From positions 1,550,001 to 1,614,000 of the forward strand of contig NC_022600.1 in NCBI RefSeq assembly GCF_000484535.1: 64,000 nucleotides of DNA, given 5' to 3'. Source of the stretch: Gloeobacter kilaueensis JS1. GTDB lineage: Bacteria; Cyanobacteriota; Cyanobacteriia; Gloeobacterales; Gloeobacteraceae. Position numbers and translations under genes: made by a program. Numbering within the stretch: position 1 is the first letter of the stretch; the number at the start of each line of letters is the position of its first letter. The notes under the pieces are model-generated. The model was not told the DNA's origin and did no database searches. It worked only from the letters and a program-made list of their open reading frames with translations. Below are positions 46,696 to 53,797 of the stretch, piece by piece.

Positions 46696-48531
46696 ATGAA
46701 TCTTTTAAGCGTCAAACGCATCCTGGTCGGCAAACCGATCCCGACGGACCAAGCGTGCCACGAATGCCTCGATAAGCCGACGGCCCTGGCGGTGCTCTCC
46801 TCGGATGCGCTCTCCTCGGTCGCCTACGCCACCCAGGAGATTCTGCTGGTGCTGGTGGCGGTGGGCACGGCGGCCCGCTGGTGGTCGCTGCCCATCGCCG
46901 GGGCGATTGCCCTGCTGTTGTTTATCGTCATCAGTTCCTACCGCCAGACGATCCAGGCGTACCCCAAAGGCGGCGGTGCCTACATCGTGGCCAAGGACAA
47001 CCTGGGCCAGTATCCGGGACTGGTCGCCGCTGCCGCCCTGCTGACCGACTATATTCTCACGGTTTCGGTCAGCGTTGCCGCCGGTGTCGAGGCGCTCTCC
47101 TCAGCCTTTCCCCAACTTCTGGCCTTCGAGGTACCGATCGGGGTGGTGATGGTGGCGCTCATCACCTGGGCCAACCTGCGGGGCGTCAAAGAGTCGGGCC
47201 GTCTGTTCTCGGTGCCGACATTTTTGTTTATTGGCCTGATTGCCCTGCTGGTGGCCGTTGGTTTCATCAAGGCCGCTGTCGTCGGTGTGCCGCCCGGCGA
47301 GGCGTTTATCCATCCGACTACCGGCAGCGAGACGCTGTCGCTGTTTTTGATCTTGCGCGCCTTTGCTTCCGGCTGCACTGCCCTGACCGGCGTCGAAGCG
47401 ATCTCCGACGGCGTGCCGGTTTTTCGACCGCCCGAGGCCCGCAACGCCCGGATTACCCTTACCTGGATGGGGGTGATCCTCGGTTCGATGTTTCTGGGGA
47501 TCACGGGGCTGTGCTACCTCTATGGGGCGGTGCCCAAGGCCGAGGAGACCGTCGTCTCCCAGGTGGCCCGCCAGGTCTTCGGTACCCAGCCGCCCTTCTC
47601 GCTGCTGTACTACGCCGTGCAGTTCGCCACGGCCTTGATCCTCGTTCTGGCCGCCAACACGGCCTTCTCCGACTTTCCGAGGCTGTCGTTTTTTCTGGCC
47701 CGCGACGGCTTTATACCCCGTCAGTACGCCAACCGGGGCGATCGGCTCGCTTTTTCAAACGGGATCTTGACTCTAGGATTGTTCTCCAGTGCGCTCATCG
47801 TCATCTTTCAAGGCGATGTGAACCGGATCATTCCGCTCTACGCCATTGGCGTCTTTACGAGCTTTACCCTCTCCCAGACCGGCATGGTAGTGCGCTGGTG
47901 GCGGCGGCGCGAGCCGGGCTGGGTGCGATCGATCGCCCTCAATGGCCTCGGGGCGTTTGCGACCGCCCTGGTGCTGGTGGTCGTCGCCGTCACCAAATTC
48001 GCCACCGGTGCCTGGGCGATCCTGGTACTGATTCCGGCGCTGGTGTGGCTGTTTACCCGCATCAAGGTCCACTACAGCGACGTTGCAAGCCAGCTCAGCC
48101 TCGATCACAGCCAGTACGTGCCCCGCCGCCTCAAGCAGAAGGTGGTGATCCCGGTGGGCGGCATCCATCGCGGTATCCTCCAGGCTCTCGACTACGCCCG
48201 CTCGATCAGCGACGATGCCACCGCCGTCTATGTCGATATCGACACCCAATCGACCGAAGCTTTTATCGAGCGCTGGGGCAAGTGGACCGACGTGCCGCTG
48301 GTGGTCGTTCCCTCCCCCACCCGCTCGATCCTCGAACCGTTGCTCGACTACTTCAATGCCGTCGAATCCACCTGCCAGGACAGCGTCATGACCGTCATCG
48401 TCCCCACCTTCGTGACGGCAAAGTGGTGGCAGAATCTGCTGCACAACCAGACGGCTTTTTTGATCAAAAGCGCTCTATTGTTGCAGCGGCGCAAGGTGGT
48501 CGTCAGCGTGCGATTCTACCTCGACCGTTAA
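46696..48531 (+). CDS. KimA-like potassium permease (APC superfamily)
   Basis: A 611-residue protein with 12 membrane helices and a C-terminal cytosolic domain of about 160 residues. It follows Bacillus subtilis KimA (YdaO) closely over its whole length: LVGKP, ALAVLSSDALSSVAY, YPKGGGAYIVAKDNLGQ, ASGCTALTGVEAISDGVP, AANTAFSDFPRLSF, IPLYAIGVFTSFTLSQTGM, and a soluble end with PVGGIHRGILQALDYARSIS. KimA is a high-affinity proton-potassium symporter inhibited by c-di-AMP at its soluble domain; that function is inferred from homology. No Trk, Ktr or Kdp genes are present in the window. Confidence 0.85.
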   Translation: MNLLSVKRILVGKPIPTDQACHECLDKPTALAVLSSDALSSVAYATQEILLVLVAVGTAARWWSLPIAGAIALLLFIVISSYRQTIQAYPKGGGAYIVAKDNLGQYPGLVAAAALLTDYILTVSVSVAAGVEALSSAFPQLLAFEVPIGVVMVALITWANLRGVKESGRLFSVPTFLFIGLIALLVAVGFIKAAVVGVPPGEAFIHPTTGSETLSLFLILRAFASGCTALTGVEAISDGVPVFRPPEARNARITLTWMGVILGSMFLGITGLCYLYGAVPKAEETVVSQVARQVFGTQPPFSLLYYAVQFATALILVLAANTAFSDFPRLSFFLARDGFIPRQYANRGDRLAFSNGILTLGLFSSALIVIFQGDVNRIIPLYAIGVFTSFTLSQTGMVVRWWRRREPGWVRSIALNGLGAFATALVLVVVAVTKFATGAWAILVLIPALVWLFTRIKVHYSDVASQLSLDHSQYVPRRLKQKVVIPVGGIHRGILQALDYARSISDDATAVYVDIDTQSTEAFIERWGKWTDVPLVVVPSPTRSILEPLLDYFNAVESTCQDSVMTVIVPTFVTAKWWQNLLHNQTAFLIKSALLLQRRKVVVSVRFYLDR

Positions 48532-48542
48532 AAAAACGGGCC

Positions 48543-48923
48543 TCACTCCACCGGCACCTCGTCCTTGCCCAGTTGCACCAGCTTGAGGTGCTTGCGGCCA
48601 ATTTGAATCTCGAAGGTCGTGCCGGGCTTGAGGTTTATCTGGCGGGTGTAGGCAGCGCCGATGAGCAGGTTGCCGTTTTGCTGGACCTGGATGCGGTAGG
48701 TGGCCTTGCGACCGCCGCGCACAGTTTCGACTTCTTCCTCGCCACCTTTGAAGTTGATGTTGTTCGCTTCGAGCACGGCTTTTTGGAAGGCGAGCATCTT
48801 GACGCGCTGCTGACCGCTTTTGGTGCTGGTCGTATAGCCTGCAATCTCGGCAAGCTGTCTGGCACTTTTGTCGGGATTTTGTTTGATAAGCTGCAGCAAG
48901 TCTCTACCTGTGACCGCTCCCAT
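48543..48923 (-). CDS. cyAbrB-type transcriptional regulator
   Basis: A 126-residue protein of the cyanobacterial AbrB family, which unlike Bacillus AbrB has its swapped-hairpin DNA-binding domain at the C-terminus. Diagnostic segments are TGRDLLQLIKQNPDKSARQ, KMLAFQKAVLEANNI, and the AbrB-like YRIQVQQNGNLLIGAAYTR. Two paralogues usually exist in cyanobacteria and control carbon/nitrogen balance and stationary-phase genes. It diverges from the heme oxygenase gene (213 bases between). Confidence 0.93.
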   Translation of the reverse strand: MGAVTGRDLLQLIKQNPDKSARQLAEIAGYTTSTKSGQQRVKMLAFQKAVLEANNINFKGGEEEVETVRGGRKATYRIQVQQNGNLLIGAAYTRQINLKPGTTFEIQIGRKHLKLVQLGKDEVPVE

Positions 48924-49136
48924 GAGAACTCCACAAAGTTAAATTGATTTGCCGATTGTAAGATATTTCTTTTGACGATTACAACCCGTTGCACCAAAGC
49001 AGAGGACCGCAACTGGTTCGCTCGCTGCTTTACTCTGTAACGGTGCTTTAGAATTCTTAACGGCCCGTGGTCATTCGTCCGTCCCCTCTATCCAGGGTGG
49101 TAGGGCACAATTCAGAGGGAGTATAGGGAGATAAGG

Positions 49137-49853
49137 ATGGACCAGCTATCTGTCCTGCTGCGTGAGGGGACTCGTCAGGCCCACACGATGGCAGAGAATG
49201 TCGGCTTTGTGAAATGTTTTCTCAAAGGTACCGTCGAGCGCAATTCTTACCGCCAGCTCGTCGCCAACTTCTACTTTATCTACAGTGCCCTCGAAGATGC
49301 GCTGGAGATGCACCGCGACCATCCTGTACTCAAGGGGCTCTATTATCCTGAGCTCTACAGGCGGCGGGCGATCGAAGCCGACCTGCGCTATTACTTTGGT
49401 TCGGACTGGTCCAAACTGGTGCGTCCCACAGCGGCGGCAGCCCGCTACGTCGAGCGCATCCAGACGGTGGCACGCGCTGAGCCGGTGCTGCTTGTCTCCC
49501 ACTCCTATACCCGTTATCTGGGCGATCTCTCCGGTGGTCAGGTGCTCAAAGAAATCGCCCAGCGGGCGATGGGCCTCAGCGATGGCCTGGGCACTGCTTT
49601 TTACGAATTTGAATCGATCCGCGACGCCAAAGCTTTTAAGGCGGCCTACCGGGCTGCCCTCGACGAGCTGCCGATCGATGAGACCCAGGCCCAGCGCATC
49701 GTCGAGGAAGCGATCGAAGCGTTTCGGGCCAACATGCGCCTGTTCGAAGAACTCGAAGGCAGCCTGATTCGGGCCATCGGCCAGATGGTCTTCAACTCGC
49801 TCACCCGCCGCCGCTCGCGCGCGGAGCGCGAAGTGGTGACCGCCTCCGAATAG
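49137..49853 (+). CDS. Heme oxygenase
   Basis: A 238-residue all-helical enzyme converting heme to biliverdin with ferredoxin electrons, the first step in phycobilin synthesis. Proximal His is H16 (REGTRQAHTMAENVGFVKCF), and LVSHSYTRYLGDLSGGQVLK is the distal helix with the Gly-rich kink. Overall it matches cyanobacterial HO1 closely. It is followed after 26 bases by a ferric-reductase-like membrane protein gene; the iron freed by heme cleavage gives a possible link. Confidence 0.95.
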   Translation: MDQLSVLLREGTRQAHTMAENVGFVKCFLKGTVERNSYRQLVANFYFIYSALEDALEMHRDHPVLKGLYYPELYRRRAIEADLRYYFGSDWSKLVRPTAAAARYVERIQTVARAEPVLLVSHSYTRYLGDLSGGQVLKEIAQRAMGLSDGLGTAFYEFESIRDAKAFKAAYRAALDELPIDETQAQRIVEEAIEAFRANMRLFEELEGSLIRAIGQMVFNSLTRRRSRAEREVVTASE

Positions 49854-49879
49854 AGCTGACGCGGCCCTACACTGGAGCC

Positions 49880-50476
49880 ATGTCCCGAGGCAATGCAAAC
49901 TGGATGACGACGCTGGCGGTGCTGGTGGCTGCCTACATCGCCGCCGCTTTGCTGGAGACGGTTTCTTTGATCTTTTACAATGGCCATCCCCAGGGCCAGC
50001 ACCTGGCGGAGTACTACGGCTGGGCGTCGCTTGCCTGTCTGGGAGCGGTCCTGCTCGCTCCGGTGGCGGGCTGGCCCGCCCTCAGAAGCTGGCGGCGGGG
50101 GCTGGGGCTTTCGGCTTGTGGCTTTGCGCTGGCCCACACCGCCTTGATCTACCTCCACGTCCTGGGCAACAACTGGGAGGGCATCGATTTTTTGAACACC
50201 TCGGAGCAGGCTGCCGCCTGGCTGGGCGTCGCCGCTCTGGCGCTGATGCTGCCTCTGGCGCTCACCAGCGCCAACTGGTGGGTGCGGCAGCTGGGTAGAA
50301 ACTGGCGGCGGCTGCACCTGCTGGTCTGGCCCATCGCGTTGTTGTCTTTGGGCCATGCCCTCTGGCTGGGCGCTTCAGCCTGGCTCATCAAACTTGTCGC
50401 CGCTTTCGGGATGGCCCTGATTCTATGGGTCCGCCGCTACCGCCGGCGCGCATTTAAGGAATCTGCCGATGTCTAG
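49880..50476 (+). CDS. Ferric-reductase-like heme-binding membrane protein
   Basis: A 198-residue protein with six predicted membrane helices and no flavin or NAD domain. His residues in FALAHTALIYLHV and LHLLVWPIALLSLGHALWL sit on two different helices, as expected for a b-type heme pair, and NWRRLHLLVW is the ferric-reductase/YedZ (MsrQ) motif. It probably passes electrons across the inner membrane; the partner is unknown. It begins 26 bases after heme oxygenase and its end overlaps the lipoprotein gene by 8 bases, so the three form an operon. Confidence 0.75.
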   Translation: MSRGNANWMTTLAVLVAAYIAAALLETVSLIFYNGHPQGQHLAEYYGWASLACLGAVLLAPVAGWPALRSWRRGLGLSACGFALAHTALIYLHVLGNNWEGIDFLNTSEQAAAWLGVAALALMLPLALTSANWWVRQLGRNWRRLHLLVWPIALLSLGHALWLGASAWLIKLVAAFGMALILWVRRYRRRAFKESADV

Positions 50477-50918
50477 GGGGCTGGGACTCGTTTTTTTGGC
50501 GGCGCTGTTTCTTGCCGGCTGCCAGGGCAGCTCCGGACCAGTCGCAAAAGTAGACGGTGAGAGTATTGGCCCGCGCGTCGCAGTGGGCAGCACCCGCCGC
50601 CTGTCGCTGCCCCCCACCCAGTACGAGCGGATGCACTTTTTGACCCAGGCGGGAGAAAAGATCCGTATCCTCGTGCGAGGCCAGGGAGCGGCCCCGCTCT
50701 CGCTCTCGGTCTTCCCGGTGATCGCCCGCGACCGGGGCCGCTACCAGCAACCGACCGCCAGTTTTACCCTCAAACCCTTCCAGCGCACCGCACCGCTGCC
50801 CCTGGACACAGTGGTGGTCGTGCCCACGGACTGGCAGCCACGCGATGCGATCGTGGTCGAACTGAAAAATATCGGCTCGACTGTCGTGGAGCCGGAGGTC
50901 GAAATCCGCTCCAGCTAA
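50469..50918 (+). CDS. Small lipoprotein of unknown function
   Basis: A 149-residue protein with a lipobox (FLAALFLAGCQGSSG, Cys at residue 18-19) and a beta-rich mature domain of about 125 residues (RRLSLPPTQYERMHFLTQAG, PLDTVVVVPTDWQP, NIGSTVVEPEVEIRSS). Function unknown. It overlaps the ferric-reductase-like gene by 8 bases (translational coupling), so it may be its periplasmic partner. Confidence 0.65.
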   Translation: MSRGLGLVFLAALFLAGCQGSSGPVAKVDGESIGPRVAVGSTRRLSLPPTQYERMHFLTQAGEKIRILVRGQGAAPLSLSVFPVIARDRGRYQQPTASFTLKPFQRTAPLPLDTVVVVPTDWQPRDAIVVELKNIGSTVVEPEVEIRSS

Positions 50919-50924
50919 TCAGAA

Positions 50925-52157
50925 TCAGCCTTTGCCGTTGGGCTGCGGTTGGGTTTTTTGGAGCGCCTGGGCATCCTCCAGCGCCGTTAGTAGCTCGACC
51001 GTGTGCTGGGCGATGGGATAGGTGATGTTGTGGGTGCGCAACTCGGCGTCGATCTTGTAGAGCAGGGCACTTTTGATCCGGAGCTGCTCTTTGGGATAGT
51101 TGCACCAGGCCCAGAGATCAAAGCGCATCGCCAGATTGTCGTAGCCCCGGAAAATCACCTCCGGCGGCGGGCTGTAGAGGACGCGCAATTCTTCCTCCGC
51201 TACCTTCAATAAAATCTCGGTGACCAGCTGCGGGTCGGCGCGGCGGTCCACCAGGACTTCGACGGTGAGGCGCACGCGCCCCTCGAGGTTGGACCAGTTG
51301 AGAATATCTTGATCGACTAGCGAGGCGTTGGGTAGGACCAACCTTGAGCCGTCGAAGCGCCGCAGGGTAGTGGTGCGCAGGCTGGTGCTCTCGACGATGC
51401 CATCCCAGTCGCGAACGACGACATAATCGCCCACCTGGATGGGCCGTTCGACCAGCAGCACCAGGCCGCCGATATAGCTGCGCGCCAGATTCTGCAGGGC
51501 AAAGCCCAGGCCGAGGCCGACCACCCCCAGCAGGATGCCGATCGAGCCTAGATCGATGCCCACGATCTGCAACAGCAGCAGGTAGCCGACGCTGGTGAGC
51601 GTGTAGTTAAAAGCAGTGGTCAGCGCCTCCTGGGTGCCGACATTGAGGTTGAGCCGGGCGAGCAGCAGGCGCTTGAGCAACTGGCCAATCGCCCGCACAG
51701 CCCAGAAGACGACGAAAGCGGTGGTCGGCAACAGCAGCAGGGTACTCAGGGGAAAGCGCGTCTTATCGATCGTGAGCACCGGTACCTGCAGCACCCGGAC
51801 GAGTGTGTCCATCAGCGCCGTCACCACCGCCGTCACGACCTGGGCGACGGGATTGAAGCTGTCGAGGCGGCTGACGACGGCCCAGAGAATGGCCAGCCAC
51901 ACCGCCGCCTGCAGCCCGCCAAACAACAGCTTTAACCAGAGATCGAAGCCCCGGTCGCCGATAAAAAATTGCAGACGGCGGCGAGCCTGCCGCAACAGCC
52001 AGCCGCTCAGTCCCCCCAGCAAGATCGCCGCCAGGGCGATGAGCCACTGCAGCCAGAGGGGAGCGCCCGTCGCCGCCGGCGCGGCCTGGGCCGGGAGCGC
52101 CAGCCACCAGACCGCCGCTGCTCCCCAAAATGCTCGATAATAGGACTGCCTGCGCAC
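50925..52157 (-). CDS. MscS-family mechanosensitive channel
   Basis: A 410-residue inner-membrane protein. After a signal-anchor there are five to six membrane helices; the pore-lining third helix and following beta domain read GVVGLGLGFALQNLARSYIGGLVLLVERPIQVGDYVVV ... ESTSLRTTTLRRFDGSRLVLPNASL, a typical MscS core. It should open on hypo-osmotic shock. It is longer than E. coli MscS because of extra N-terminal helices. It ends 7 bases from the convergent lipoprotein gene and starts 60 bases from the divergent triple-DEP gene. Confidence 0.9.
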   Translation of the reverse strand: MRRQSYYRAFWGAAAVWWLALPAQAAPAATGAPLWLQWLIALAAILLGGLSGWLLRQARRRLQFFIGDRGFDLWLKLLFGGLQAAVWLAILWAVVSRLDSFNPVAQVVTAVVTALMDTLVRVLQVPVLTIDKTRFPLSTLLLLPTTAFVVFWAVRAIGQLLKRLLLARLNLNVGTQEALTTAFNYTLTSVGYLLLLQIVGIDLGSIGILLGVVGLGLGFALQNLARSYIGGLVLLVERPIQVGDYVVVRDWDGIVESTSLRTTTLRRFDGSRLVLPNASLVDQDILNWSNLEGRVRLTVEVLVDRRADPQLVTEILLKVAEEELRVLYSPPPEVIFRGYDNLAMRFDLWAWCNYPKEQLRIKSALLYKIDAELRTHNITYPIAQHTVELLTALEDAQALQKTQPQPNGKG

Positions 52158-52217
52158 GTTCTAAGTGTACTGCACGATCCTGATAGCCACGCCCCGCTCA
52201 CCGCAATCATAGAACCG

Positions 52218-53234
52218 ATGCAACAATCGCTCCTCACCCAGGCAAAAGGCGATCCCGCCGCCCGGATCTGGGCCGCCGGCCTCGATCCACAAAAATTTAT
52301 CGACGAAGCCTATACCCATCTTGAGATTCGCGACCGCTGGTACCGCTTCTATCGCTTTTCCAGTTGCTTTGTCGGCAGCGAGGCGGTGCTGTGGATGACC
52401 CGACACTACGGGATTCCCCGCGAGACCGCCCTGATGCTGGGCAACGCTCTAATCGAGATGGCCGTCTTTCATCATGTCGCCGACGACTGGGATTTTCGCG
52501 ACGACTACTTGTTCTATCGCTTCTACCGCGACGAGAAGCACCGCATCAGTGCGCCCTTTACCCGCGAGCGGGCACTGGAGCTGATTGGACAACTGGGAGT
52601 GGGCCAGCTCGACGCCGTTGCTGTCCAGATGTACCAGGCGATGCCCATCCAGGACCGCCGCTCCGGCCTCAGGCTGCACCGGCGCAGCTTTGTCGGCAAA
52701 GACGCCGCCTGCTGGTTTCGGCGGCGCTTTAATCTCGATCGCAGCCAGGCAATCGCCCTCGGCAACGCTCTGCTCTCGCTCAGGGTCTTCCACCACGTCC
52801 TCGACGGTGCGAGCTTTGAAGACGGCAATCTGTTGTATCGCTTTTACGACGACGAGTACCGCAACGAGGTGCTCACGCCCCACCAGGCGTACCGCAAAGC
52901 CTGGCAGACGATCCAGGGCTACGGCATCGCCGACCTCGATACCTTCATTGCCCAGTGCCGCCGGTCTCCGAGCCTCGGCCTCAAGGACCGCGTCTACGGT
53001 TCGGCGCACTACGGCGATTGCTTCGCCGGTTTTGACGCGGTGAGTCTCTGGTCGGATCTGCTCCAGATCACCCGCGCCGAGGCGGTGGTACTGGGCAACT
53101 ACCTGCTCGATCTGGGCCGCCTCTACCACGTAGGCGACAACTGGGGATTCCACGACGCCTACTTGCTCTATCGCTTTACTACCGCCGAGCAGATCGCCCG
53201 CATCGCCCAGCCGAACGAGGAAACCGAAGCGTGA
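52218..53234 (+). CDS. Protein with three DEP domains
   Basis: A 338-residue cytosolic protein made almost only of three DEP-like domains (about 25-110, 132-217 and 250-333). Each contains the same pattern: F-x-G-x-(D/E)-A-(V/A)-x-W ... LGNxL ... (F/Y)HV-x-(D)-x-x-x-F-x-D-x-x-LxYRF; the three copies read VGSEAVLWM, VGKDAACWF and AGFDAVSLW. DEP domains bind acidic lipids or regulatory partners in eukaryotic signalling and are uncommon in bacteria. Its stop overlaps the GTG start of the next gene (GTGA). No enzyme domain is present. The start is ATG 52218, although the frame is open further upstream. Confidence 0.75.
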   Translation: MQQSLLTQAKGDPAARIWAAGLDPQKFIDEAYTHLEIRDRWYRFYRFSSCFVGSEAVLWMTRHYGIPRETALMLGNALIEMAVFHHVADDWDFRDDYLFYRFYRDEKHRISAPFTRERALELIGQLGVGQLDAVAVQMYQAMPIQDRRSGLRLHRRSFVGKDAACWFRRRFNLDRSQAIALGNALLSLRVFHHVLDGASFEDGNLLYRFYDDEYRNEVLTPHQAYRKAWQTIQGYGIADLDTFIAQCRRSPSLGLKDRVYGSAHYGDCFAGFDAVSLWSDLLQITRAEAVVLGNYLLDLGRLYHVGDNWGFHDAYLLYRFTTAEQIARIAQPNEETEA

Positions 53235-53794
53235 GCGCGATCACCGCCTCCATGCAGACCGTCCGCGACTGGCTTGTGGGCACCTACACCAGCCGCGAGC
53301 AGGCGATGGCACAGCCGGTCTGGTTCATCCCGGTGCGCCTCTGGTACGTCGCCGTCGATGGGCTTTTTGACGAGGGGATCGGCTTTTTTACCGAGCAGGC
53401 CAACGAGCACGACCCCGACCGCATCTACAGAAGCCGGGTGCTGCAGCTTCTAGAGGAGCCGCTGCGCTTTGAGAACTACCGCCTGATCGATCAAGACCGC
53501 TGGCTGGGGGCGGCAACGGACCCGGAGCACCTCGCCCGACTGCGCCGGTCGGACTGCGAACCGCTCCCCGGCTGCGCGATCTACCTGGAGCGCCAGGGAG
53601 ACGCTTTTAGAGGCCGCATGAAGCCGGGGGGTGCCTGCCGCCTGCGGTCTGCAGATACCAGCTACATCGAGATCGAACTTGAGCTGCGCGAAGGCGTCTT
53701 TCTCACCCTCGATCGCGGCTTCGACAGCGCGACCGGCGAGCAGACCTGGGGCTCCCTTGGCGGCCCCTACCGCTACATCAAACAGTCGCCTTGA
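53231..53794 (+). CDS. CpcT/CpeT-family phycobilin lyase
   Basis: A 187-residue bilin lyase of the T type, which attaches phycocyanobilin to Cys-153-type sites of phycobiliprotein beta subunits. The typical segments are LVGTYTSREQAMAQPVWF, IPVRLWYVAVDG, LRFENYRLIDQDRWLG, CAIYLERQGDAFRGRM, GACRLRSADTSYIEIELELR and GEQTWGSLGGPYRYI. The start is a GTG overlapping the stop of the triple-DEP gene. It could also be one of the CpcT-like paralogues not involved in antenna assembly. Confidence 0.85.
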   Translation: MSAITASMQTVRDWLVGTYTSREQAMAQPVWFIPVRLWYVAVDGLFDEGIGFFTEQANEHDPDRIYRSRVLQLLEEPLRFENYRLIDQDRWLGAATDPEHLARLRRSDCEPLPGCAIYLERQGDAFRGRMKPGGACRLRSADTSYIEIELELREGVFLTLDRGFDSATGEQTWGSLGGPYRYIKQSP

Positions 53795-53797
53795 ACT

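Noticed and set aside
46881-48947. A 688-codon open frame overlapping the KimA-like gene and cyAbrB
   Set aside because: It is a +1-frame shadow of a GC-rich gene; the protein is Arg/Gly/Pro-rich without any family pattern, and the KimA frame has full homology.
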